Assembly: GCF_004379255.2 (NCBI RefSeq) | Contig: NC_056034.1 | Coordinates: forward strand, 10,480,501 to 10,544,500 | DNA from: Salvia splendens | Taxonomy: Eukaryota > Streptophyta > Magnoliopsida > Lamiales > Lamiaceae | DNA: 64,000 nucleotides | Reading direction: 5' to 3' | Program-made: the position numbers and the translations under genes | Part shown: positions 46,530 to 57,420 of the stretch, piece by piece | Position numbering within the stretch: position 1 is the first letter of the stretch | Layout of the letters: each line of letters begins with the position of its first letter | Notes under the pieces: model-generated | Told to the model about the DNA's origin: nothing | Database searches by the model: none | Seen by the model: the letters and a program-made list of their open reading frames with translations, nothing else

Positions 46530-48122
46530 GGTCATCCACAATGGGACGCACTAAGGCGCGCCCTAAAGCCACCATATGCACCGCCACATCAGCATTTTAT
46601 CCTCATGCCCTTCCACCTGCAGTGGGGCGCCCTAAGGGGCGCCCTAAGCATTTTACTATTGTTTTGTTATTTAATTAATTTAAATATTTTCAAATATATA
46701 AATGCAAACTTATTTAAAAAAACACAACGATTAACTAAAAGAACGACAAAAAATTATCATTGATTAAAAAAAAGGTACACGAGTTAGAAATAATAAAAAT
46801 GACTATCCTACAAAAGCCCCAACTTCCGGCTCAACTCATCGCTCAACCTCTGGAGGCGCTCGGCTTGGGCCGGATCCGTACACTTCATAAGGGTGTTATG
46901 CGTATCCAACAACGTCCACGCCATCGAGGCCGTTTCCAAATCCGCGTAGGCAAGTGTCGCCTGGATCGTCGTCGGGGTCGGGATCGGCGATGGGGGGCGG
47001 CGGCTGAGGAGGATGTCGCCTTCCCCTTCCCCTTGTTCTTCGCAGCCTTGACGCCTATGGGACGCCGCCGGGAGGACATCGGTGTGCCGAAACTCTCTTC
47101 CTCCGTGCACGTCTGGTTGAGGTCCACTGGACAAGTTCCGCTTTCGCTGGTCGTGTAACCACCAATGTCGGTGGTCTTCGTCCTCTTCGCCGCACCGGTG
47201 TGCAGAATCCCGCCTTGGAACTTCTGCTTGTCCCTCAAGAGCGCCCAGATGTTGAAATGCTTGAAGTCACCGAGCATGGACTGGTACGACAACAACGCTC
47301 TATCGCGCACGTCGCTCAAGCTCTTGTCGCTTCCCTGATCCCTCGAGCACTTATCGTACTCCGCCGCGAACAGGTTGACTTGCTTCTTCACCTGATCCCA
47401 GTGCTTGCGGAGCTGCTCCCGTTGGCGCTTGTACGCGCTCGGCGATGCGCTCCCAGTACGCGAGCTACTTCTGGTTGTTCGCGAATATCGGGTCATCCGA
47501 TATATCCACCCAACACCTCGCCAAGACGAGGGTTTCATCCAGCTGGTAGTTCGTACGGCCGGGGGCGTACTCTTCACAAGTTGTCGGAGGTGGCAACTTG
47601 TGCGCCAGGTGCTTGGTCCGCTTCTTTCTGGCAGCGGAGGGGGCGGCGGCGCGACGGGAAGAGGCGACAGGGCGAGTTGGAGACGGCTCCATGTCGGAGA
47701 GACCGTATGAATCCGTACTGAACTCCGGATCGTACTACTTGTTGGCGTCGAACGACCGATATTCGTCAGGTTGTGTCCCGGCCACCGTGCGCCATCTCCA
47801 AACATCAGGCTACTAGGACTTGAGTATCCACCGAAATCCATTTTATAGCGTAATTTGAGAGTTGAAATGTGAATCGAAAAGTTACAAATGAAAAGTGAAG
47901 CCAGGGGTATATATAACAAAATTTTCGAATTTTAAAATTAAAAAAAAAAACTAAAACGCGTTGCATCGTCCGCGTCGCCCACATTGGGCGGACGATGACG
48001 CGGACGATGCCCTATCGTCCGCGGACTAAGCGTCGGGTGCGGACGACGCATCGTCCATCGTCGCGGTGCCACTGTGGCGGATGATATCGGGCGCGCTATC
48101 GTCCGCTCCATTGTGGATGGTC
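46530..48122. mobile_element. PIF/Harbinger-type element with degraded Myb-like ORF
   Basis: Ends GGTCATCCACAATGG and, inverted, GACCATCCACAATGG. Flanks TAA and GAA suggest a degraded 3-bp TAA duplication. Only the accessory DNA-binding ORF (minus strand) is present, not the DDE transposase, so the element is non-autonomous. Confidence 0.82.
46885..47845 (-). pseudogene. Harbinger ORF1 (Myb/SANT-like, NAM-associated C-terminus), frameshifted
   Basis: Start near MDFGGYSSPSS. Readable parts in different frames: RTNYQLDETLVLARCWVDISDDPIFANNQK (47692-47465) and then VKKQVNLFAAEYDKCSRDQGSDKSLSDV ... FKHFNIWALLRDKQKF ... RRPIGVKAAKNKGKGKA. This is the pattern of plant ORFs often labelled glutathione S-transferase T3-like/NAM-associated, which are the Myb-like partner ORF of PIF/Harbinger transposons. 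At least two frame changes are needed, so it is dead. Confidence 0.75.
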
Positions 48123-48848
48123 GAAATTGACGAGGTGATCCAATTTGAAGCATATTTCTATTACTTTGGTTATTAAAATATAGCTCAATAACGTAACTTT
48201 AATCATTACTAATCAAAATTAATATATTGTGTAGTTGTTTTCTCTGTGACTACATTTTTGCAAATGTGAAAAATGAAAAAAATTAAAATTAAGTACTACT
48301 TATAGTAGTAGTACTAACATTAAATCTCTGGCTGTCGGTGGCTCTACCGAACTTGTTTGCCAGATAAACCAGATCTGCTGTTACAAACGAAATTGGCAAA
48401 TTGAAAGGGATAATTATCAGCAATATATTCTCTTGTGGGATTAGTTATTATAGAGTAGTTGTTATATGATTTGTTTCCTATTTTATAGAATTTGATGTTA
48501 TTTTGTTAGCATTTGATTTGTTTGCTATTTAATTAGTTAGTTTTTTAAATGTACCTTATAATCAATCAACATCTGTATATATGGATATCTAGGTAACGAT
48601 TGATGATATCAAAGAAATCAATCTTCTTATGTTAGTTTTGCGGGACGTTGTCTCCTTCAATGCTTCTCGTTAATTTTGATGTTCTTTTCTTTAATTTGTA
48701 AAGCATGAAGACTCTCCTAAGTCTTTCCTATCAACCTTCATTATTTATTAGGATGGCCACAGAAGGATAGAGCTAAGTCTCCTAAATTCGATTGGCAAAA
48801 TTATAGCTTAAAAATAATTGAACATAATATCCATTTGAATGTTTTTAC
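48123..48848. other. Intergenic
   Basis: AT-rich, nothing recognised. Confidence 0.5.
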
Positions 48849-49323
48849 TAGGGTTGGAACGGTACGGTATACCGCGCCGAAATGGTCATACCGCATACCG
48901 TACCGTGCGGTATGACCAAAAATCATACCTTTACCGTACCGCTTTTGTCGGTATACCGCAATTGCGGTATACCGAAAAGTCGGTATACCAAAATTTAGAT
49001 ATCGTTACCGTACCGCTTTTGTCGGTATACCGTACCGTGATTTCGGTATACCGCGGTATACCGTGATTTCCGGTATATACCGCAATTCGTATTTGCGGTA
49101 TACCGTGTTATTTGCGGTATATACCGTAAATTTGGGGTATATACCGCAATTGCGGTATGATGCGGTATACCGCGGTATATACAAAATGCATACCTTTACC
49201 GTACCTAAAACTGTCGATACAGTATGATACCGTACCGAAAAGTACGGTATACCGAAAATTCGGTATTTTCGGTATTTTTTCAGTACGGTAAGTGCGGTAT
49301 TTCGGTATATTTACTCAGCCCTA
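48849..49323. mobile_element. Short hAT MITE of the same TACCG/CGGTA family
   Basis: 475 bases, ends TAGGGTTGG and inverted TAGGGCTGA, 8-bp target duplication GTTTTTAC/GTTTTAAC (one mismatch) at 48841-48848 and 49324-49331. Almost the whole length is made of CGGTATACCG-like motifs, so it is essentially the two subterminal regions of the longer element at 44710 joined together. Confidence 0.9.
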
Positions 49324-49481
49324 GTTTTAACTAAAATCCGCACTAATTGGACATTAATAGTTTTATTAAGATTTGATAAATATAAATTGAGAAACAATTA
49401 ATAAATCTTAATAAAAAAATTAATAAGTATAATGATACAGTTCTAAACTTGAATCTTAATTAATTTATATTAAATGTAATT

Positions 49482-51103
49482 GGGGGAGCGTTATTCTCCT
49501 TTTCACATCTTAGATCCTTTTTCCTTCTTAATATTACGCGTTAGATCTAAGGCATCAACGGATCAGATTGATTCTATAAAACTGGTTCCGTGTTGCATTA
49601 TAGAAGGTGGTTGTATGCATTACAGGGTTATTATTGACATTTGACGGAAAAGTAACTGCCACATTTTGGTATCTGCGAATAATGCACCACATGGTCACGA
49701 GTAATGCATATAATTGACTATATAATGCACAATATGTGAACTGCAATGCATACGAACAAGATATGCTGTGTTATGATGTTTGACACACGTTTCTTGTTTC
49801 CCCTAAGGGTTTAATAAGCTTAGGGGCTAGGGTATAGTACGTAGACACGTATGTAATCTTCACATGGTAACGAGTAATGGATATAATTGACTATATAATG
49901 CACAATTTGTGAACTGCAATGCATACGAACAAGATGTGTTGTGTTATGATGTTTGACACACGTTTCTTGTTTCCCCTAAGGGTTTAATAAGCTTAGGGGC
50001 TAGGGTATAGTACGTACGCATTAATAACAAATTATAAAACGATACGAATAATTCATCAAATTGTCACGAGTAATGGATGTTATTAACTATATAATGCATA
50101 ATATGTGAACTGCAATGCATACGAATAAGATGTACCATGTTATGATGTTTGACACACGTTTCTTGTTTCCCTAAGGGTTTAATAAGTTTTGGGGCTAGGG
50201 TATAGTACGTAGACATTACTAACAAATTGTTGTTATTGGAATATACGTATGTGCATTATTTGGTTTAGGTAGTGCATTATGTAGCTGTTAATTGTCATTA
50301 TCTCAGTATATTATGCATTATTAGAGGTATTGTGTATATGGGTTAATAAACGGATTGAAGATTACATACGTGTATTTAGTAATGTCTACGTACTATACCC
50401 TAGCCCCTAAGCTTATTAAACCCTTAGGGGAAACAAGAAACGTGTGTCAAACATCATAACATGGTACATCTTATTCGTATGCATTGCAGTTCACATATTG
50501 TGCATTATATAGTTAATAACATTCATTACTCGTGACAATTTGGTGAATTATTCGTATCGTTTTATAATTTGTTATTAATGCGTACGTACTATACCCTAGC
50601 CCCTAAGCTTATTAAACCCTTAGGGGAAACAAGAAACGTGTGTCAAACATAATAACACAGCACATCTTGTTCGTATGCATTGCAGTTCACAAATTGTGCA
50701 TTATATAGTCAATTATATGCATTACTCGTTACCATGTGAAGATTACATACATGTCTACGTACTATACCCTAGCCCCTAAGCTTATTAAACTCTTAGGGGA
50801 AACAAGAAACGTGTGTCAAACATCATAACACATCACATCTTGTTCGTATGCATTGCAGTTCACATATTGTGCATTATATAGGCAATTATATGCATTACTC
50901 GTGACCATGTGGTGCATTATTCGTAGCGGTTTCCAGCCTAGATTAGATTACTATTGTACCCTCATAATGCACAAAATAGGACAAATAATGCAACACGGGA
51001 TTAATTACCCAATGTTGATCTTGACCGTCCATTTCTCTAATCTAATGGCTGATATTAAGAAGGAAAAAAGAGGAAATATAGGAAAAGGAAATTAATACAT
51101 CCC
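49482..51103. mobile_element. Foldback Mutator-like element with repeated arms
   Basis: 1622 bases bounded by a perfect 9-bp duplication AATGTAATT (49473-49481 and 51104-51112), the length made by Mutator-like elements. Ends are GGGGGAGCGTTATTCTCC and, inverted, GGGATGTATTAATTTCC. Each arm holds three tandem units of about 170-195 bases (left: near 49700-49850, 49870-50020, 50050-50215; right: mirrored at 50375-50540, 50560-50720, 50740-50930), each with CCTAAGGGTTTAATAAGCTT or its complement. A spacer of roughly 150 bases joins the arms. There is no transposase. The transcript would fold into a very long hairpin. Confidence 0.9.
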
Positions 51104-51112
51104 AATGTAATT

Positions 51113-51751
51113 GATAATTAATATATAATGTAAGTATATACCGAGTACTAAGCTTAACCAATCCAATATAAAATTTGATCGGCCAGTCCTAATGATAAAG
51201 CCCATTTTTTTAGTATTGAGCTTTCGATTTCCCGACAGTCAACTACAGTCCCTCCTCCAATATAATCGGCAGTCAAGTTTCAATTTTCCGGGTGCGGATT
51301 TCTCTGCCTAAGGGAGATTAGATTTCACAGCCGAACGGAGGTTAGATTTCACAGTCAGTAGTTATTGTATATTCAAAGAATCTAATTCCTCTGTCAGATT
51401 TTATACTTTTCTTTTGTTTTTTATGAGCATGATGCTATCTCGGGTTTTCTGACTATTTAATTGAAAGGAATTGACCATGATGCGGTAGAAAATTTTGATT
51501 ACCTCAAGTTTCAGTATTTTGAAGGATTTTTTTATCGATGTGAATTTATGATAGAGATGAAGCAGAGGTGAATAATGATCTTTATTCTTCGCCTGAAAAT
51601 TGGTAAAAAATGATAAATGTGAAATTCGAAGTGAAGTTTGAGTTGAGCTAAAATAACAAACTTTACTTTTTGCAGCGTGTTAACTTTTGTGGAGACATTG
51701 TCTTTCCATCATTAGTTGCTCTAGAAATAAAAAAAAAACTCAAGAACGCAG
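51113..51751. other. Promoter and 5' UTR of ALG13
   Basis: Non-coding sequence between the foldback element and the ALG13 start codon. Purine-rich just before the ATG. No separate gene. Confidence 0.55.
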
Positions 51752-53154
51752 ATGGGTGAGATTGATGACATTGCGGAGTCGAAAAGTGTAGTCTTCGTGA
51801 CTGTTGGAACAACTAGTTTTGATGCATTGGTTAGAGCTGTAGACAGTAAGGAGGTCAGGGAAGCTCTGTTTAGAAAGGGCTATACTGACCTTGTCATTCA
51901 AATGGGCCGGGGGTCTTACATCCCGTCAAAGGTATTGCCTAATAGACACATGGTATTTGAATTGAGTTTCTTGCATCAAATTTGGTTTTGAGAGCAATGT
52001 GTAGTTGGTAGAATACATGAAAATGAGCTCTGGAGTAATGTCTATATTATATCTGTGTAACTATTACCTTATGCTTGGTTTGTTATTGGGGGAGTGTTCT
52101 TATCCTCTTTCTCGGCGGCAAAACATCTTTGAACCAGTTTGTTTGTCTATGATGCATGTATCTCACCTCTGCTGGTCTATGCATTTGTGAGTTTATCTTT
52201 ATATTTAATGTTCATGGCCTTGTGGAATTTATGCTTTTGTTATCTGGCTCCTTTCTGCTTTCCGAAGCCAAAATAGAAACTTAGCGGTGTGTCTAAAATC
52301 TAAAAGTTGGGTTTGTTCACTTAGACTGTCAAGGCATATTCCTCTGTTGTCCATCTTGTTTGATTATTCTAACCCTGGCACAGTGTCATTTCTAATCTTA
52401 ATTTAATGGCATCAAATTTCAGTGTAGTGGAGAAGATGGGTCCTTATCTGTTGCTTATTTTACATTTTCATCAAGCATAGCTGAGTATTTGAAGTCGGCA
52501 TCTGTCGTAATCAGTCATGCAGGTAACCTTTGTCTTCATTAAGTATGTTTCATTCAAATTGTAGTATTCTTTATCCTCTGAATGATGAGAAGCTATTTCT
52601 GCCTCTTTCAATTTGTATTATCAAACGTTCTCATTATCTGTGAAAAATAATTATGAGAATTTCTGCCGCTTTTTTCTGTATTTCTCTTCTTCTCATACAT
52701 AGACTACCATCTTACTTAATTAGTATACTTTGTTGAAAAATTTCTCCAATGTGTTTGCACAGGACAAATTGTGGGCTATTGATGAATTAATCCATGTCTT
52801 AGTGTATCATCAGATGTGTATCTCGTGTAATATCGTTCTTATTTGTTCTTTAGTCACAGAGCTCCACCACGTTACTGATATTTACTTTGTTCACTAGGTT
52901 CTGGGAGCATATTTGAGACGCTCCGACTGAGGAAACCCCTGATTGTAGTGGTGAATGAAGATTTAATGGACAATCACCAAAGTGAGCTTGCTGAACAACT
53001 GGCCGAAAGAAACCATTTGTTCTGCGCTTGGCCGCAAACTCTTTATGAGACCATTTCTGCTATGGATCCAAATTCTCTTGTACCTTATCAACCCGGTGAT
53101 GCTACACCGGTTGCTAAATTTATTAATAGGTTTTTAGGTTTCGTAGATGAATGA
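51752..53154 (+). CDS. ALG13: UDP-GlcNAc transferase catalytic subunit ALG13
   Basis: Catalytic subunit that, bound to membrane anchor ALG14 on the cytosolic face of the ER, adds the second GlcNAc to dolichol-PP-GlcNAc in N-glycan assembly. Three exons by GT-AG junctions: 51752-51931, 52423-52522 and 52898-53154, giving 178 residues, the usual plant length. Motifs: VFVTVGTTSFDALVRAV at the N-terminus (GT28-type phosphate-binding loop), VISHAGSGSIFETLR in the middle and PLIVVVNEDLMDNHQSELAEQL, the donor-binding segment of the family. The start is the first ATG and gives the expected short N-terminus. It lies 640 bases from a foldback transposon. Confidence 0.92.
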
Positions 53155-53600
53155 TTATCAAATGTAAACTCTACTGTTTTGAATACAGATGGTTATCTTA
53201 TAATAAAAACAATGATATTCATATAATATATTCGTCATTTTATGCACCTTCATATCACAATCTTGCTCATACATAAAAGGGCAATAAGAAGTGTAAGATT
53301 TGCTTTAGATATGTGCAAAAAGAATTGTCCCACATATCAACATCAACTGCCTTGACCTATTTTTTCTCTTTTACTCTATAAATAAGTAGTAGCAGCCAAA
53401 CCAAAAATTCTGAGAAGAGCATTCAAGATATTTCCAGCAAAATATCTGAAAACAATATCTTTTTTTTTTGGCAGAGGTATGTGTTACAATAATCATATCC
53501 TCATAATATAGATAATGCTGCATGATATGAATATATATAAATATATATATACAAAAGTATACTTGTACTTTGATTAACATACTTGTTCAAATCAATAAAC
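53155..53600. other. Intergenic between ALG13 and the next gene
   Basis: 3' UTR of ALG13 followed by the leader of the gene at 53601, including AT-repeat DNA around 53530-53555. Nothing else seen. Confidence 0.5.
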
Positions 53601-54436
53601 ATGGAAAACAGGGATGTTTCAGAAGAACTAGATGATTGGCAGCAAGTCGATGAAGAAGGAAATTCCTCTGCTGTTAAAGACGACTTCTTCACCAGGTCAT
53701 CAGTTTTTCCACCCGGAAATCATGAAGATTTGCCAATCACTAATCAAGGCGATGAGCGTCAGCAGCTGCAGCCACAGGAACCAATATATCTGCCACCAAC
53801 GCCAGCTGCTGGTGGTGATGGGGTTCGGAGGTGGATGAGACTGCATGTGGGAGCTCTGCAAACTGGTTTTTTTCACATTCTTGGTAGGTTGAGGAACTGT
53901 GCTACTTGTAGAGCTGGGCTGTGGTCTTTTGCATGTATGGCAGGCGGTGTTGCTGCCGTGTTGCTGCTCTCGTTCTGGCGGCGGAGAGTTCTGATGTGGT
54001 GGCGGAGGCGGTTGCAGTTAGACAGCAGCAAGAAGAGTCTCATGGCTGTCATAGATGAAAAGGACAAGGTTTTGATTTATGGCTTTCTCATTATCTTACT
54101 TTTCTTTGCCTTTTTAAACTTCTCATTCTTGGTTTCAGTATTAGAACAAATTTGGTTGTGTATTTCCCTAGATCAGTAATAGATTGATAAAGGTTCAATG
54201 TAACCATTTTTGGAAAATCACTTTAATAGGGAATGTGAAATACATATAAAAGAAAAAACAAAGTTATTGAATATGTAGTAGATGTACATTTTTTCTGTGT
54301 TGAGTTGGATCTCTTATAATCATGCTTATCTTTGGCTGCAACTCTGCAGAAAATCAACCAACTACTTCTCCAGATTGCTCAAATGAACGAAATATTGCTA
54401 GCACGTCGGAGGGTTCCTGTTATTCGAGTGAAATGA
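53601..54436 (+). CDS. Uncharacterised single-pass membrane protein with a possible ATG8-interacting motif
   Basis: Two exons: 53601-54068 and 54350-54436 (donor AAG|GT, acceptor GCAG|AAA), 184 residues. An acidic N-terminus with EELDDWQQVDEEG (residues 8-20), a Gln/Pro-rich middle (about 53-70), one transmembrane segment (about 106-125), a strongly basic juxtamembrane stretch (WRRRVLMWWRRR, 126-137), then an amphipathic helix KINQLLLQIAQMNEIL and the end ARRRVPVIRVK. The first ATG in good context was chosen. D-D-W-x-x-V surrounded by acids fits the ATG8-interacting motif consensus, suggesting a selective autophagy or organelle-contact role, but this is inference. No enzyme domain was recognised. 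Confidence 0.8.
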
Positions 54437-54720
54437 CAAAGTGAACACACAGCGAGCAAAGGAGAGATGGTTCATAACAACGCGTTGTCTGGTTCAGAAG
54501 TCGAATATTGAAAGCATGGCTGTTCAGCTTATACATAGATCAACCTAGTAGATTTTGGGCTGTGTAAGTTGATCTTAGACCTTTTATCCAGTATGATACT
54601 TGACTATAGTTGTTGTATAGATAAAACATCAGACTATTGTATAAAAAAAAGCTGATGAAATGTGATTCAGATTATATACAGTCTCAATATGTTTCAAAAC
54701 AATAATAACAGAAGCCCTCC

Positions 54721-56010
54721 CTATATATACACAGTCTGAGACACATTAATTTTATCTGTATGCTCCAATGGCCTACTCGTCTCATTTCTGATCCTTTTCA
54801 CATTAGGGCTTGAGAGCCCCCTATGCCTAAAACCATACTTCTCCAGCATCTGATCATCGGCAAAATTGAATGCTCTCTCCATGTTCCTCAAGCACGACTC
54901 AAACGTGTAATCTCCATAACCAGTGCAAACTTTGCAGCCAATAAAATGAGTAATGAAAGGCCATCTCTCGTCTCCTAAACCGGGGTGAAACTTGCGTTCA
55001 TACTCCTCGTACCTGTCAACTAACCCAACCCAGTATCCATGGAGATAGTATGAATTCTCCAAAAATACCCTATCCATCCACTCATCCCTTCTTGAGATAA
55101 GCAGATATATCAGTGCAGACTGATCATCTGCCTCAAATGCTGGCCTTCCCTTTAAATTCTGTGTCAGAATCCTCCCCGCCTCGTCTCTCGCCCAACCCCT
55201 CGGCCCCATTCTTGCCCAGGCGTCGAGCAGGTCCAGAGACCACTGGCAGTTCCTAAGCAGGAACACCCCTGCACTTAGAGCAATCCAAGATTTCTCATCG
55301 AATAGCAGATTTGGATAGCCATGAACAACCATGTTGTAACCTTCATATCTGTAAAATGGGACCTCAAAAAACATATCAGTGAAGAATGCATCACTATCCA
55401 TCCACCAAATCCATTCCATTTCTGGATGTGAAAGCATCAGCTTCCTAATCAGAGGCAGCTTTACCCAAACACCAGACATCACCTCATCAAAAAAGGCCAT
55501 GTTGTACACTATCTCAATGCTGTGGAGTCTGCAGTAATCAATCTTGTTCTTGATAGACTTGAGCAGGTAATGATCACCAATGGTACTGTCACAAGGGGTT
55601 TGCCTCGACCCCGTCACCAGCATGATCCTAGGATTCTTGCTCGAAAAACTGGGATGCTTTTGGAGAAACATCTGCCTCTGACCATCCCAGTTGGTGATCT
55701 TGGGGCCTAATGTGTATGTTTGGTTTGGTGTGATCAAGGTTGTGGAATTACCATCTTCGTCCTCTTTGTTGGATCGGATTTGGGCTATGAACCGATTGGC
55801 CTCTTCCACGTAGTTTGTGGTTGAGATATCTGGCAAGGAGGAATGCAGTGAGCTGTCAATGGTGCTTCTAAAGATGAGAAGAGTGACCACGCCTGAGAGG
55901 ATTGTGAGCTTGAGGTTTCTGCTTCTTTGGCCGCCTTGGTGGCGGCGCCTACCACCACGTGTGGTGGAGGCTGAGGCGGAGGCAGAGGCGGAGACACCCT
56001 CAATAGCCAT
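54721..56010 (-). CDS. XXT: Xyloglucan alpha-1,6-xylosyltransferase (GT34, XXT1/2-like)
   Basis: Type II Golgi enzyme adding xylose from UDP-Xyl to the glucan backbone of xyloglucan. 429 residues from the Met at 56010 (MAIEGVSAS); an upstream Met at 56094 would add 28 residues of likely 5' UTR. Short Arg-rich cytosolic tail, one transmembrane segment (about 33-49), a stem, then the GT34 catalytic domain: PRIMLVTGSRQTPCDSTIGDHYLLKSIKNKIDYC, WIWWMDSDAFFTDM with the metal-binding Asp-Ser-Asp at 205-207, VVHGYPNLLFDEKSWIALSAGVFLLRNCQWSLDLLD, FEADDQSALIYLL and WPFITHFIGCKVC. The end (GFRHRGLSSPNVKRIRNETSRPLE) is closer to XXT1/2 than XXT5. Intronless. It is somewhat shorter than the about 460-residue Arabidopsis enzymes, mostly in the stem and end. 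Confidence 0.92.
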   Translation of the reverse strand: MAIEGVSASASASASTTRGGRRRHQGGQRSRNLKLTILSGVVTLLIFRSTIDSSLHSSLPDISTTNYVEEANRFIAQIRSNKEDEDGNSTTLITPNQTYTLGPKITNWDGQRQMFLQKHPSFSSKNPRIMLVTGSRQTPCDSTIGDHYLLKSIKNKIDYCRLHSIEIVYNMAFFDEVMSGVWVKLPLIRKLMLSHPEMEWIWWMDSDAFFTDMFFEVPFYRYEGYNMVVHGYPNLLFDEKSWIALSAGVFLLRNCQWSLDLLDAWARMGPRGWARDEAGRILTQNLKGRPAFEADDQSALIYLLISRRDEWMDRVFLENSYYLHGYWVGLVDRYEEYERKFHPGLGDERWPFITHFIGCKVCTGYGDYTFESCLRNMERAFNFADDQMLEKYGFRHRGLSSPNVKRIRNETSRPLEHTDKINVSQTVYI

Positions 56011-57420
56011 GCTGATGAAATCAAGCAAATGTGGAGTGTGTGAAGATGAAATGATATGATAAGTGGAAGGAGATGTGAATATGTGAGACTTCAATCAGAA
56101 TGATAAATTGTGAAGTTGAGAGACCAACTCTTTATTGATGTAAGCTTGCAAGGATGTGTGCTTCCATTCAATGAGATGAGTAAAAATTGGAAAGTAATCA
56201 CCCTGTTGCTCTAACTAACTGCCATCATTTATTAAATGCTTCATTATTATTCTTTTGCTCTGTTTCCTTCTCATTTTTTTTCTTATTATTATTTGGACAT
56301 AGTAATAATTAATAGGAATATTACACTTTAATGATCGATCTTTCTACCATTTCACAATTACGTAGAGATTAATAAGAAATAAAGAGTAGATATACTCCAA
56401 TAATCTAAGAATTAAAGTGTAATTTTGCCTTATAATAGTATAGTTTTCTAGAAGGCAAACGGCGTCGTTCGTTCCACAAACAACTTCTTTTCTTTCACCT
56501 TTTTTCTTTTCAAAATAAAATCCTCTCCTCTTTTTTCTCTAAATTTCACCTTCTTTTTTTAATTTTCTCACTGCTCCTCGCCAGTCAACAGGAAATCAAT
56601 CCACCGGCGATTTTGATCCTCAAATATCGCCGCCGGAAACCTGGATTTCCACTGTCAAACCTCGGATCTACTCTGCACTAATCTTCTCTGTCTTTGGTTG
56701 GTGAGTATACGCACGATTATTTCTTTGAGTTTACGAAACTGATCTTACATACACTGTATAAAGGAATTAGGAGCTCCAGTTTAAGTATCACATTTCTGCA
56801 ATACTTTTTTGGGGGACCATGATTTGACTGCTGAATTTCAACTTGTAAAATGTTTTCTGATTCTTAAACTTTGGTGCTTCAATGTGATGGAGTTAGTAAA
56901 TGTGGATCAGCAACTACCAACTAATGTCTGTTGCATTGTTTTGAACAATTCTATCAAATGATCTCAACTGTTCAATACTATTCAATCAGCCTGTAACAGA
57001 ATCTGCTGGAAAATATAGATTATTCATTTTTAGAGTTCAAATGGAGGAAGTGTTTGCTTGTTTCTGGTCTTTATTATTGTATATCCTGTTGAGATGTTGC
57101 TCAAGAAACAATTGAAGCTGTGATAAATGATAATGGAGCACTATGTATGGGCTTAGGTGTGTGTAGAACATTTACTTCTTATGCTGCACTACATTTGCAT
57201 CAAAAGTTGTATCCCAGTTTGAAACTCATGCTATAATCTATACATGGAAAAGAAACATATATGCTGAAACCTTTGTTTATACACAAATCTGTTAAATTTT
57301 GTATTTATAAAAGGATGGTATCCATGGGCTGCTGAATGTCCTGACTCCTGATTTGATTCCAACCACATTTTATTCTGCTTGATCAGATTACTTGTTCAAA
57401 GGTGCAATTTTCTCTTAGCA
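56011..57420. other. Divergent promoter region between XXT (-) and GNOM (+), with a GNOM 5' UTR intron
   Basis: About 500 bases separate the XXT leader from the pyrimidine-rich GNOM leader (56480-56700). A 5' UTR intron is supported by a donor at 56701 (TTG|GTGAGT) and an acceptor ending at 57386 (GATCAG|ATTACTT), followed by 34 bases of leader before the ATG at 57421. Confidence 0.7.

Noticed and set aside
47200..47721. 173-residue plus-strand frame in the Harbinger element
   Set aside because: Antisense shadow of the Myb-like ORF, which has the recognisable motifs.
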